Notes: generated from the letters alone by a model not told the origin. A stretch of DNA of 64,000 nucleotides from Nemophila menziesii (GCA_029959085.1 JARWIR010000017.1:19829507-19893506), one strand, 5' to 3'; shown: positions 48,564-60,198, counted from the stretch's first letter. A program made the numbers and translations.

Positions 48564-51500
48564 ATGGCGTCTTCGCCTTCGTCTTCCTCATCCCGCTCTA
48601 CACCGCTCATCTCGTCGAGCTCTTCTATTCCGGCGGGCCTTCTTCTTCTCCGTCAGAACTGGGCCTCACTTGTCCAGGTGAAGCTCGATTCTACTAATTA
48701 CGTGTTGTGGCGTGCTCAATTGGAGGCGATTCTCGAAGCTCATGGCTATCTTCGCCATGTTGGTTCACTTACCTCTCCGTCTATGTCAGATTCATCTTTT
48801 CCGACGTGGATTATTGAAGACCAACAGCTCAAAGTCTCTCTGCTCTCTGCAATGGTGCCGTCTATTTTGTCCCAAGTTGTTAAGTTACCTACTGCGTTCG
48901 ATGTTTGGAAGAAATTGGAGGAAATCTTTGTTAATCAATGTCGTACTCATTTTCATCAGCTTAAAATGAAGCTTTGTAACATTCAGAAGGGTGAAAAATC
49001 AATGACAGCTTACCTTGCTGAGACTCAAGACTTGTGTGATGGTTTGGAGACGGCTGCCTCAGCGCTTCCATTGGAAGATATAATCATGTATACCTTGAAG
49101 GGATTACCAGCAGATTATAACCAATTTAAGTCGAGTATTCGAATTACGAATGCTTAGACATCAACATTAAGTTTCCATTCGTTGGGTAGCTTACTTGTCT
49201 CAGAAGAACTACATATGAAGATGAATGAAGTTTCCGATTTTGTTTTACAACCTACATCGGTGCTCTTTACTCCGACCTCTGTTCCGACCTCCTCAGTTCA
49301 TTCTAACTCAACAAATACAAATTATTCCTCAAATATGAACTCACGAGGTCGTGGTGGTTTCAATTCTCATGGTGGTAGAGGTCGTGGTCGTGGTCGATCT
49401 AATTTCTATCAATCGCCGGTGCCTAATCAATATGTGGGACCTCCGACTTGTCAAATTTGTCTCCGATTTGGTCACTCTGCTATTGATTGCTATTCACGTA
49501 GTGATTTTAATGCGTTTCCTTCACCTAAAGCTCAACAACGTATGGCCTTAGCTGCTCAAGCTTCAAACTCAGCTTCACCCTCAGCTTCATCTTCTTCTTC
49601 ATCTCAATATGATCCTGAACTATGGTACCTTGATTCCGGAGCGAACAGTCATGTTACGCATAATCAAAATTTGCTTCAACACTCTGTTCCGTATAATGGT
49701 AATCAAAATGTTGCTGTGGGTAATGGTAACACCTTGGAGATTGCTAACGTGGGTCACAGTAAGCTATTCTCTTCTTCTTCTTCTTCGTTTTATTTAAATT
49801 CGATTCTTCATCTTCCTAAAATCACCTCAAATTTATTGTCTATATCTCAATTTACTAAGGACAATAACTGTTCTATTGTGTTTACATCTGAATCCGTGTC
49901 TATAATTGACTCTCATTCTCATTGTGTGTTTCAGGGCCAATGTAGAGGTGGCCTTTATCCACTAGTTTTTGGCTCAAATTCAGTTTCTTCTACTCCATCT
50001 TCTTCTGTGTCCTGTCTTTCATCCACTACAGTGTCTTCATCAGCTGCACTTTGGCACCATCGTCTTGGTCATCCCTCTTCCTCTGCTTCAACCTTGTTGT
50101 CACCTGTGTTAAATGTTAAGTTAGATCACTATGGTGTTTCATGTAACTCTTGCTCTATTTCAAAATCACATAAACTGTCTTTTCCTTTATCTCAGATTAT
50201 TACATGTAAACCTTTTGATCTTGTTCATAGTGATGTTTGGGGTCCTTCCCCTGTGCCTTCATGTTCTAATTTTCGTTATTATATTATGTTTGTTGATGAT
50301 TATACACGATATTCTTGGATTTTCCCTATGCGTTTTAAATCTGAAGTCAGTCAAATTTTTCAGAATTTTTATAATATGGTTAGCACTCAATTTGATGCTA
50401 AAATTAAAATTCTTAGAAGTGATAATGGTGGTGAATATCTTCATCACTCTCTTCACAATTTTCTTCAAAATCATGGGGTTTTACATCAAAAATCATGTCC
50501 TCACACCCCAGAACAAAATGGTGTCTCTGAGCGCAAACATAGACACCTCATTGAGACTACCTTGTCTTTACTAAGTCACAGTTTCTTACCTACATCTTTT
50601 TGGCTTGAAGCTCTTTATATGGCAGTCTATTTGATAAATTTAATGCCCACTACTGCCTTACAAAATAAATCTCCCTTTCAATTATTATATAATGTTACTC
50701 CTTCTTATTCTCATCTAAGGGTGTTTGGTTGCCTCTGTTATCCTTGGCTAAAACCATATGCCAAAAATAAACTGTCTCTAAAATCCACTCCTTGTGTATT
50801 CTTGGGCTATTGTCCTTTGTCCAAAGGGTATAAATGTCTATCCACTGAAACAAATAGAGTTTTTGTCTCTAGACATGTAGTTTTTCATTAGGCTTCTTTT
50901 CCATATAGTAAAATGCCTTCTCAAACTGAGTCTTGTGAGTCTTTAAACCAATCCTCCACTTTTGTGGATATTTTTGCTTCCTCAGTCAATCTTGACTCTT
51001 TAACTCACCCATTCTCCTCACAAACTGAGTCATCCTCTCCTCCTCCCATTGTACCACTTGTTACTCCCTCACAAACTGTTCCAACTGGTCCATCTCATCC
51101 TATGATCACTAGGTCTAAATCTAGACAGTCTTACATGTGTCAATCCACCTTAGTCAGTCCTTCTCTTATTGAACCCGTGTCTTATAGAGAAGCTGCTAAA
51201 TATCCTTGTTGGCAATCTGCAATGTGTGATGAATATAGAGCTCTAATGAGTCAAGGTACATGGGTTTTGGTTCCTCCCCCTCTTGGTAGAACCCCCATTA
51301 CCTGTAAATGGATTTTTAAGATAAAACGCCATGCTAATGGGACAATAGCGCGTTATAAAGCAAGGTTAGTTGCTCGTGGTTTCTTGCAAGAGTTTGGTAT
51401 AGATTATAATGAAACCTTTAGTCCAGTTGTTAAACACCAGACAATTCGTATTATTTTATCTCTGGCTGTCTCAAACAATTGGGTTCTTAAACAATTGGAT

Positions 51501-52799
51501 GTATCTAATGCATTTCTTCATGGAATTCTTGATGATGATGTTTATATGCATCAACCAGCTGGATTTGTTGATAAGGATAAACCTTCTTATGTTTGTAAAC
51601 TTCAGCGCTCGCTCTATGGCTTAAAGCAAGCTCCAAGAGCTTGGTACCAGTTACTTAATACTTTTCTTGTTTCTCAAGGGTTTAGTGCAAGTAAAGCTGA
51701 TTCTTCTATGTTTGTATCAGGTGAAAATGAAAGTTTAACTGTGGTTTTGGTTTATGTTGATGACCTTATTGTTACAGGTGCGAATTCTACTCGCATTACA
51801 TCTGTTATTCTAGCGCTTAAATCCCGTTTTCATATGAAGGATTTAGGAGATATGTCTTATTTCTTGGGTTTAGAGATTACTCGGTCTTCATCTCGGTTGG
51901 TTGTATCACAGGCTGCTTATGCTAGCTCTATATTATCTAAAGCTGGTATGGACAGTTGTAATTCTTCCTCAACTCCCACAGTAAATAAATATGCCGTAAT
52001 TTCTAACCATGGTTTACTTCCCTTTGAAGATATCACTTTGTTTAGAAGTCTTACAGGTGCACTTCAGTATTTGACCATTTCCAGGCCTGACATTTCTTAT
52101 GCAGTAAATAGAATTTGTCAATGTATGCATAAGCCTACTAATGCAGACTTTGAGGCCTTGAAGAAATTATTGCGCTACATTAAGGGAACTATGAGTTTTG
52201 GTTTAGTTTTTACTCCATCAAAGTCTTTGTTTACAGCTTATTCAGACTCTGATTGGGCTAGTTGCCCTGTTGACAGGAGGTCCACTACGGGTTATTGTAT
52301 ATTCCTTGGTGCAAATTTTATTTCTTGGGGATCTAAAAAGCAAACTACGGCATCTCGTTCATCAACCGAAGCTGAGTATAGAGCCATGGCTCATGTCTCA
52401 GCTGAAATAAAGTGGCTTCAATCTCTTTTAAAATGTTTAAACATCGTTATCCCTACTCCTGTTCTGTTGTGTGATAACACTTCTGCTATAGCATTAACTT
52501 CAAACCCTGTGTTTCACACGAGAACTCGTCATATGGATATTGATTTTCACTTTGTTAGGGAACAAGTTCAAGCTAAATTATTAAACATTATACATGTTTC
52601 ATCTATGGATCAAGTAGCGGATGTTTTTACAAAAGGTCTATCACCTTCGCTATTTCAGTCTTGTTTATCCAAACTTCCATTGCTTCGCATGATCAGTTTG
52701 AGGGGGGCTGATAAGGAGAAAACTAGAGATGAGTTAAGTAACTCATCACTTGAGTTAGATAAACAAATTCTTGTTACACGAAAGGACAAAAGTAGTTAG
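48564..52799 (+). pseudogene. Copia Gag-Pol with two in-frame TAG codons
   Basis: One reading frame from ATG 48564 to the stop in the 3' LTR at 52799, broken only by TAG at 49155-49157 and TAG at 50889-50891. Gag with a CCHC knuckle (CQICLRFGHSAIDC). Protease WYLDSGANSHVTHN. Integrase with its HHCC start (WHHRLGHPSS...CNSCSISKSHK) and D,D,E residues in VHSDVWGPS, RSDNGGEYL, PEQNGVSERKHR. Reverse transcriptase LDVSNAFLHG, YGLKQAPRAWY, VLVYVDDLIVTG. RNase H YSDSDWASC and SSTEAEYRA. The first TAG lies within Gag. The second follows VVFH, where relatives usually have an acidic residue. All catalytic motifs are otherwise present. Confidence 0.93.
52700..52708 (+). promoter_or_regulatory. Copia polypurine tract
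   Basis: GAGGGGGGC directly before the 3' LTR. Confidence 0.85.
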
Positions 52800-52925
52800 A
52801 GATAAGAGCAACAATAGTGTGATAGAAATGTAGTGTATTGTTACTCTATATAAAGACACATTTTGTAAATGAACAAAAAAAACAATATCAATATACATTT
52901 TATATTTCTATTTTATTTCTTAATA
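52709..52925 (+). repeat. Copia 3' LTR (217 bp)
   Basis: Same length as the 5' LTR; four substitutions seen (in ACACRAAAGG, GTAGKTAGAG, AAGAGSAACA and TTTTAYTTC). Confidence 0.95.
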
Positions 52926-53236
52926 CTATTATGGGAAGGTAAGCGGCGTTGGTGGGCAGCGGCGTTTCACAGTGCTATTTTTGTGGGCTTGGTTTTTAGT
53001 CACAGAGAAGACAGCGTGAGGGTGTACAGAGAGATGACATAGAGAGTGAGGGATGAGAGTGAAAGGTCGTTCTGGAATCAAAACCTAATATGATTTTCTT
53101 TTTCTTTTTTTTTACTAGTAAAGATGGGGGTGTTTTAGGCTTTTACCTCATTTTAGTTGGGTTTAATTGATTTAGTTAGGATGGAAACTTTGTGAGTATT
53201 TTGTATGTTGTATGGGCTTTTAAAAATAATTGTCCC

Positions 53237-55340
53237 AACAAATAAAGCTTGCAAATGTGATGTGCACTACCTCACGTGGACAACTTGGACATTTTAATAA
53301 AGATGTTGTACAACCTTTAATGGTAAGTAATATTAATAGTGAGGTAATAAACAAATCTGAAATTTCAATTGTGGAAATGGGAGCAAGGTGTTCTACGACT
53401 CTTGTTATTTTAAGCCGGGTAGTGGGGATAATAATAGTGGTAATAAAGAGATAGAAATGAAAATAAGGTGTGAAATGTGCGAGGGATGGTTTCGATGGGG
53501 TTTCGAGATTGTGGAGGCTCTGTTCCAAAAGGTTATTAGTAGAAGAAGCAAGAGAGAATAAGCAAGTACTATTAAACTAATACTTGCTAGGAAAGAATAT
53601 GCTCAACAAAAGAGGCAATTTTGGAGAGAAAAAGGAACAAATATGAGAAGCGCAAATATGGGGAAATCGATCGAAACTTTTTAATGATTATTACAACTTG
53701 GAATATGAGGGGTTTAACTCTACCTATAAGAGACGAGGTGTAGTAAATTTAATTAGGAGAAAAATATGTATATTTTGGGTATTTTGATGACAGAGTAATA
53801 TTAATGCATTGCTTAGAGGGTGATTTTCTTTTTGAAAATTTTGATCTTGTCGAACATGGGGGAATTCTTGTTATTTGGGATCCGGATAAAGTTGAGATGG
53901 AGGTTCTTGCTTAGACACCCTAAACTATTCATTGTGAAGTAGTGTGTAAGGTTACATATTTAAGCCTTTATACTTCTTTTATTTATGGTTTTAATAAAAA
54001 AATATTAAGAAGAAATTTGTTGAACAACCTTATTGATAACGCTACTACTTTTGATGACTTGTGGCTTATATTGGGATATTAAAATAATATTCTTGTTTCA
54101 AATGAGAGGATCAAGGGACAAAATGTAACCGTGGGGGATTTTGAAGATTTTGCGGATTATTGTAATAACCTTGGGCTTGAAGATGTACAATTTTCTGGAC
54201 AATTTTTTTTACTTGGGATAATAATATATCTCTAGCAAAATTGAGCGTGCGTTGGGTAATTGTAGATTTGAAGTTTCGTATAATTATGTTCATGCCAAAT
54301 TCTTACCAAATTCTAGTGTTTCCAATCACTCTCCTCGTGTTGTCTCTTTATTTTTACAACATGTGAAAAGGATTAAGCCGTTTCGATTCTTTAACATGTG
54401 GGTAAAACATAAAAATTATAATCATACAGTGAAAAATGGTTGGAATAGGAATCTCATTTTGGATAAGAATAACTTTATCTTATGTCAAAAGTTACGAGCT
54501 TTGAAGTTTGATTTGCGTAAACCTAATAAGGAACATTTATCATATATTTCTGAAAGGGCGAAGAAGGCGAGAGAAGAGTTTGAAGTGTCTGAGGTTAGTT
54601 TTCAATAAAAACTTGGCTATTGATAGTAATTTTGATGAGTTAGTTGGGATACGTGAAAAAGTAAGAACTCTTGAGAAAGCCAAGATTAGCTTTCTCCAAC
54701 GAAAAGCTAAACTTGGTTACACTCTCAAAAGTGATAGGTGCACTAAACTTTTCCATGGACTTATGAAGAGAAACCAAAGGCGTCAGTTCATTCTAAATAA
54801 TTTACGTCCAAATGGAAAGGGTTACTACTTCTAATGAACAAGTGTACGATGGTTTCATTGACCGCTTTAAGGCTTTGTTGGGTGTACTACATCCGCTACT
54901 TCAAATCTTGATAGTGATATGTTTGATTGGGGTAATATTCTCACTAAAGAACAAGAAGTGGAGATGTGTAGAAAAAACTCCGATCTTGCATTAAGGAGGT
55001 TATTTTTTGCATTTCAAATGACAAAGTACCCGGCCCTGATGAGTTTTCTTTACTATTGTTCAAGCGGTCATGGGACCTTATTAGGATGAAGTTATTCAAG
55101 CGGTACATGGACTTTTTACTACTGGATCTTTACTTAAATAATTAAATACGACAATTATTTATTTAATTCCGGAAAAAGACTATTTAATTAGTGTTGATGA
55201 CTATCATACTATCTCGTGTTGTAATGTGATGTACAAGGAAATTACTATGATTATTATCGGAGAAAACCATTTCTTGACCAACTTGTGGATAAAGCACAAA
55301 ATGTCTTTGTGTCCAGTAGATCAATAGCCGAGAACATACA
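53237..55340 (+). pseudogene. Plus-strand LINE, piece 4 (end of ORF1, endonuclease, RT start)
   Basis: Resumes after the MULE-like element. The end of ORF1 (IKLANVMCTTSRGQLGHFNK) is followed from about 53675 by the start of ORF2, an AP-type endonuclease (ITTWNMRGFNSTYKRRGVVN). Further pieces are SNHSPRVVSLFL near 54325 (the SDHSP block), a linker (EHLSYISERAKKAREEFE), and the RT start near 55020 (NDKVPGPDEFS) up to VSSRSIAENIHD at 55340. Frameshifts and stops throughout. It is cut by an LTR fragment. The order of all four pieces fits one original LINE. Confidence 0.8.
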
Positions 55341-55855
55341 CGACGTCTCCTATTTTGTGATAGATTAATCTACTCACGAGACATCTTTTTGAGGGTTTAT
55401 GAGATCTAAGTGAGAGATTTTTCCCTAATAATTTCCATATCTTACTTTTCAACATTCTTTTGGACAGTATGCTATTTATAGTGTTTTTTTGCTTTAATTG
55501 TGTGTTGAATGTGTATCTTTTAGGTACATGGTTGACACTAGAGTCCAAGGAGATGAGGATAAGTCAAGAAATGAAGTCCAAACCCAATCCAAGGCGTAAA
55601 GAAAGCTTAAAGTCACTTTTCAGAAGTTAGGGTGTTTACCAGAAAAGTCTTGACATCACATTGTTTTAGTAACCACAAAAAATTGGTCAGAGATTTTGAA
55701 GTAATTACTTTTGATTATGATAGAGCTTGAAGTCAGTGTCGTGTGGGAGGTGATGGAAGTCAATCTGGAGTTGAGACGAGAAAGATATGTCATTTTCGCA
55801 AACGTGACTCGAACTTGGACAGTAGTGGTTCAGTTCTACAAAAGAGCTAGTGGGA
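55341..55855 (+). mobile_element. LTR fragment of the TGATGTCTC family
   Basis: Begins CGACGTCTCCTATTTTGTGA with GAGACATCT about 35 bp on, and resembles the start of the LTR at 36326 (TTTTTCCCTAAT..., TGTGTGTT). About 500 bp can be followed; the LTR 3' end is missing. No target duplication. Confidence 0.65.
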
Positions 55856-56820
55856 TAAAACCCAAAATTTAATAGATTTATTGTACTTTATTTTTCTTAG
55901 TGTATTATATTTTGAGTAGTTTAGAGTTTTATAAGTCTATATTATGCATAATGAGAAGGAAACTGCAGTTTATATGATATGCAGGTCGAAAAAAGCGAGT
56001 TTCGAGGTAAAGAAGTGAAGGTTAAAGTGGGAAAATGGTGAAATACAAGGAAATTAGGGCCTCCGTTGGGAAAATTACATGGTATTCTATGAACATTTTT
56101 TCAAATTATTATGGACAAAAAGTTTGGTGAATTTTGATATTTTTTCATAGAGTTATTGTAAAATTAAGAAATCAAAGAATTTTTTCCAGCTAGGTCACAC
56201 CTCACAATACCTAGGGCGTGAATATGGTGCTTCGGTGGGTTTCGACGAGAATCTCAAGATCTCCTACGTCGTGAGTCGTGACCATGAATTGCCTCGAATG
56301 CGTCTCAGGCCCCTTAAGACCTCTCGACGAAATAGTTACCTTAAATTACATATGCCACACCCATAGCTATTGATCCATGTAGTAGTTTCTCTAATATGAC
56401 TCAAGGTCGCGTATCACAGGTGTCTACATCGTGCCTCAAGTGGATGAAGGTGGTTCAGTCGAAAGAAATAGTGGAGCCAGGGTCGACCTCTTCTTTTCTA
56501 GGTCAAGACCTAGGCTGATTCGAGTAGACATATAAAAAAATTCTAAATAATTAGTTTAAATGAAAAGAATAATTAACTTTGTCAGAAAACATTTCTCCTT
56601 TTCATCAACTGGAAAGTCACACTAATATTAAACAATTTACTGATATAATATATATTGGATCTTCTTCAAACAACTTGAAGTCACGAACAACATATTAATT
56701 TCAACAATTTTTGTGCGAAAAAACATTATGCTTATATTTATGATTGTGAGAAAATAAAATCATTATAATAATAAGATAATCTTACACACTAGAGTACTTA
56801 AAAAAATTCAAATTACAATA
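55856..56820. other. Intergenic, possible LTR debris
   Basis: No gene seen. From about 56185 to 56500 the sequence is GC-richer (CACAATACCTAGGGCGTGAA, ATGCGTCTCAGGCCCC), similar in character to a gypsy LTR. No boundaries or motifs to confirm this. Confidence 0.35.
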
Positions 56821-56862
56821 AAACAAAACAAAACAAAACAAAACAAAACAAAACAAAACAAC
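56820..56862. repeat. (AAAAC)n microsatellite
   Basis: Eight AAAAC-type pentamers just downstream of the MYB stop codon, in its probable 3' UTR. Confidence 0.95.
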
Positions 56863-56892
56863 CACAATAATAGTTTTTATCTAGGAGGTATG

Positions 56893-58051
56893 TTAGGGTA
56901 AATATAGTTGGCATGGAAGCGGAGGCAGGTCATAAGACGAGGGTTGTGGTTGTTGTTGAGGCGGTGCCAATGAAAACGATGGAGCTGGGAGGGTCAACAT
57001 GGAGTTTAAATACTCCACTTCATTACCAGTTTCCACATTGGTATGGAGGACTTGTTGTGTAAATCCCATATGATTAATCGTCTCTTGCTTGTTTTGGTGC
57101 GGGAGGATGTTTGCTGGTATTGATGAGTCTCTGTCGAGTTCGATTGGCATCATTGGATTAATTCTGGTTTGATCTGGGTAATACTCTGAACTGAAACCCA
57201 ACCCAAAACCAGAATTAGATCCAGAATGAATGTACTGATAATCTGGTAAAAGAGTATTATTACTTGTTGGAAAAGAGATATGATCAAACATAGAAGTAAA
57301 AGGCTCCATTGGTAATGGAATAAAAGGTTCTATTGGAGCAGAAGATAGAGGAAAGTTAAATGGCATAGAAGGTTCCATTGGAGCTAAATAAGAAGGAAAA
57401 TTGATTCCTTGAAGAGTAATTTCTGAATTTTGAAAATGAGTGTTTGGATAATGGTTCAAAATGTTATCTGTGCCAAATTCATGCATATCATTTTGGTTTG
57501 GAAGAGTTGAACTTGGATTGTTGAAAAAGGTGGTGAGCCTACGATTACGGGGTAGCTTATTTCTCATGATTGAGTGCCAGAATTTTTTTATACCATTATC
57601 TGTTCTTCCAGGCAAATACTTAGCTATCTCAGCCCATCTGCACACAAAACAATACAAAACATGAGCCACATGATAATTCTCCAATGCATTAAAGAGAAAT
57701 ATACCTATTGCCAAGACGTTTTTGAAGCTCGAGTATTATATTTGCTTCTTCAGCATTAAAACCTTCACGTTTTAGATCTGGCCTCAAGTAGTTTAACCAT
57801 CGCGATCTGCAGCTTTTTCCGCATCTTTGTAGCCCTGGAAACAAGAGTAATCAGATTTAACATGAAGTTGATATAAAAAATATTTTTTATTCTTGAATTT
57901 GAGTTTAGGGGTTTTTACCTGCATGTTTTGGAAGATCTGTCCAGCTGCCATGGCCATGGACGGTAATGTAGTTTATAAGTTTTTCATCTTCATCGGGTGA
58001 CCAAAATCCCCTTTTAATTATTCCATTGTCGTAGCGAGTCTGATGAGCCAT
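56893..58051 (-). CDS. R2R3-MYB transcription factor
   Basis: Three exons on the minus strand: 58051-57919, 57834-57705, 57637-56893; GT-AG junctions at the classic R2R3-MYB positions; 335 residues. R2 (about residues 10-62) has the W residues in [18 protein letters not shown] and [11 protein letters not shown]3 (about 63-113) begins [19 protein letters not shown] and continues [15 protein letters not shown]. The start [10 protein letters not shown] is chosen because the MYB domain normally starts within 15 residues; an upstream in-frame Met adds a hydrophobic leader and is unlikely. The C-terminus (Asn/Pro/Gln-rich, ends [10 protein letters not shown]) is probably regulatory. R3 has uncommon residues ([11 protein letters not shown] where most have TDNEIKNYWN) and CRSRW for CRLRW. 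Nearest in style to MYB26/MYB103-like proteins, but I do not assign a subgroup. Confidence 0.92.
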
Positions 58052-58155
58052 TTGTCTATATATAGAAACAAGAAGTGTGAATTTAAATTTGAAAAATAAA
58101 TGTAAAACAAGGTTAATAGATAAAAAATTGAGAAGAAGATCCAATGAGAGTACAC

Positions 58156-58345
58156 CTAAGGAAGAGCAAGGTTTTTTGTTTTAGGGGGAGGGGGTAGGAG
58201 AAAACAAAAAATATAAAAAAAATGTTAAAAAAATTGGGGGCCAAGTGAATATCATAAGCTAATTATATAAAAAAAACTAAGGGTAAAGTTATATTATTAA
58301 AAATTAGGGGGGGCATGGCCCTGATATGATTTTGGCTCTGCCATT
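58156..58345. mobile_element. hAT-like MITE upstream of the MYB gene
   Basis: 190-bp insert bounded by a perfect 8-bp duplication GAGTACAC at 58148-58155 and 58346-58353. The right end (complement) reads CAATGGCAGAGCCAAAATC, a known style of hAT end (CAGTGGCGGAGCC). The left end CTAAGGAAGAGCAAGG is only a partial match. It lies 105-295 bp upstream of the MYB start codon. Confidence 0.7.
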
Positions 58346-58496
58346 GAGTACACTAAGGTTATATAATGGAATAAGAGAGTACCGAGAGAGCGAGGGTTCA
58401 AAACTGGTGAGGAAAAGAATTCCAGGGAGAGAAGAATTGGTGGTTGTGAAACATGTGACTGAAGTGAGAAGAGACTCGTATTATATAGTCATTCCA

Positions 58497-59280
58497 TTTG
58501 TGTATGTGCGCGTGGGTACACACCAAACAACACGCGAAGATACATTGCGAATAGACGCGTAGTCTTGACACGTCAAAAGTGAGGCATATTACCTCAGTTA
58601 TTGGACATAAATGAGATAAAGGTGTGTCATTTAATTGTCCTTTATTGCAATATTTTGATTTTTTTTCATTATCCATTTAGTGTAAAACGTAAGAGAAATT
58701 AAGCCAAGACTGTATATATCGTCAACTAATTTGAAATATTGAGAAAGATGAGGACTTATATAATATAGAATGGTAACTAGTGATACTCTATTTACTAAAT
58801 GTCCTGTAACACACCGGGATATAAACATTTCTATTTGATTGCTCGTGTGAACACACCAAACAACATGCGAAAATGCATTGTGAATAGACTTGTAGTTTTT
58901 ACACGTCAAAAGTGTGGCCTATCGCCTTTTACATTAATGACTTAATTGGCCATAAATTAGATAAAAAGGTGATATTAATTGTCATTTATTAAAAAAAATT
59001 AATTTTTTTAAATAATCTATGTAATGTGAGCATAAGAGAATTTAATACCAACCACGACGGTAAACTCTTGACACGTCAAAAGTAAGGCCTATCACCTCAT
59101 TAATTGATTACTTAATTGGACATTAATGAAATAAAGGTATGACATTAATTGTCCTTTATTACAGAATTTTGAATTTTTTCATTATTGTATAATATATGTA
59201 GTGTGAATAGACGAAATAATACCAACCACGATTGTAAATAAAGTCATCTAATTAAAAAGATTGAGAAAAATTAGGACCTT
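58497..59280. repeat. Threefold diverged tandem repeat upstream of the MYB gene
   Basis: Three related units, about 58497-58770, 58838-59064 and 59065-59280 (the third lacks its start). Shared words: ACACACCAAACAACA(C/T)GCGA in units 1-2, ACACGTCAAAAGT in all three (58568, 58901, 59071), then TAATTGTC(C/A)TTTATT. Units 1 and 3 read TGACACGTCA, which contains an ACGT core of the bZIP-binding type. Confidence 0.8.
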
Positions 59281-59395
59281 TTTAGGATAAAATTTTAATA
59301 TGACTCTTTATTTAATAATTGTTTAATAAAAAGAAAATGTAATTAGAAAACTGGTATTTTTTTTATACATCAGAGGCTTAGTAGCCAAAAATTAA

Positions 59396-59627
59396 GGGCC
59401 CGTTTGGAAGTGCTTATTTTAGAGTGAAAAAGTGATTTTAAAATAAAATTTATAACTTAAAAAAATTATTAAAAATAATTTTGAAACCTAAAATTATTTT
59501 AAGTGCTTTTTTTAAGAAGCACATATTTGGTGCTTCTCAAAAAAGTGCTTTTGAAAAACAAAAAAACTCTTAAAATGCTAGAAGCACTTTTAAGTGCTTC
59601 TCCAAAAAAGCACTTCCAAACGAGCAC
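59396..59627. mobile_element. MITE with TAA duplication
   Basis: 232-bp element with ends GGGCCCGTTTGGAAGTGCTT and (complement) GTGCTCGTTTGGAAGTGCTT, 18 of 20 matching. It is flanked by TAA at 59393-59395 and 59628-59630. The inside is packed with AAGTGCTT and AAGCACTT words. Fits a PIF/Harbinger-like MITE. Confidence 0.85.
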
Positions 59628-59929
59628 TAAGTAACTAATGAGGATCACTTGATCCTCCTTGAGCACTATTACAATTCTATAGGAAAAAAGTATACAAAAC
59701 AAGTATTTGTGACAGATGTACACTTTCTTATATTAAGTTTTAGCTTCCATTAGAATTTTCAAGAAGATATTGTTATGAATTTTTTTTTTATCTCAAGTAG
59801 TAGTTGATTTTTGTTGGAGTTATAAAATCTCTGCTTTTGTAAAAGTATTTCTAAAAGACTTGTTTATTTATAATAAAACCTTAAAATCCTACAAAGTCCA
59901 ATGATTCGGGAAAGTTAATGACTTTTGAA

Positions 59930-60198
59930 TACTTTAAAATTTTAATGGAATTAAAAAAGTCGTGATTGATAACATCTAGATTTTAAAAGGGCTTTTAAAA
60001 TATCCATTGAATACCCCCAAGATTCTAATAAACTTTTTAAAATCGTGATTGAATACCCCTTGACTTTTAAGATCCAAAAAAATCCAACAAACTTCCTGTT
60101 GAATACACCTCCTTAAAACAATCTGGGGAGTTTCAAAGTCTATGGACTTTTTAAAGTCTAAAAAAATCCAATAGACTCCCAATTGAATACACCCCCCC
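59930..60198 (-). mobile_element. MITE remnant with GGGGGTGTATTCAATT end
   Basis: The right end on the minus strand reads TTAGGGGGGGTGTATTCAAT, a common MITE start in plants. Inside, ATTGAATACMCC recurs at about 60006, 60046, 60100 and 60183, suggesting internal duplication or nested ends. The partner end was not found. Confidence 0.4.

Larger units (their letters stand above)
48234..52925 (+). mobile_element. Ty1/copia LTR retrotransposon
   Basis: 4692-bp element with 217-bp LTRs (TG...TAATA) and a perfect 5-bp duplication CTATT at 48229-48233 and 52926-52930. Domain order Gag-protease-integrase-RT-RNase H is that of Ty1/copia. LTRs differ at four sites (about 1.8%), so it inserted earlier than the neighbouring element at 39660 if rates are equal. 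It sits within the MULE-like element. Confidence 0.96.
39027..53236. mobile_element. MULE-like element hosting two LTR retrotransposons
   Basis: The outer ends are similar inverted repeats: left GAGGAAATTACTTTTAGAAG, right complement GGGACAATTATTTTTAAAAG. They are flanked by a near-perfect 9-bp duplication, AACAAAGAA (39018-39026) and AACAAATAA (53237-53245). The LINE ORF1 reads across the junction when the element is removed (VPSEQ-IKLANV). Without the two nested retrotransposons it would be about 1.5 kb: 39027-39659, 47672-48233, 52931-53236. Its middle is GC-rich (see 47672-48233). No transposase was seen, so it is non-autonomous. The TIR similarity is moderate, hence the confidence. Confidence 0.65.

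Noticed and set aside
58052..58144. Upstream Met giving a 31-residue N-terminal extension of the MYB
   Set aside because: The extension is hydrophobic, unlike any R2R3-MYB N-terminus; the second Met matches the family's usual start.
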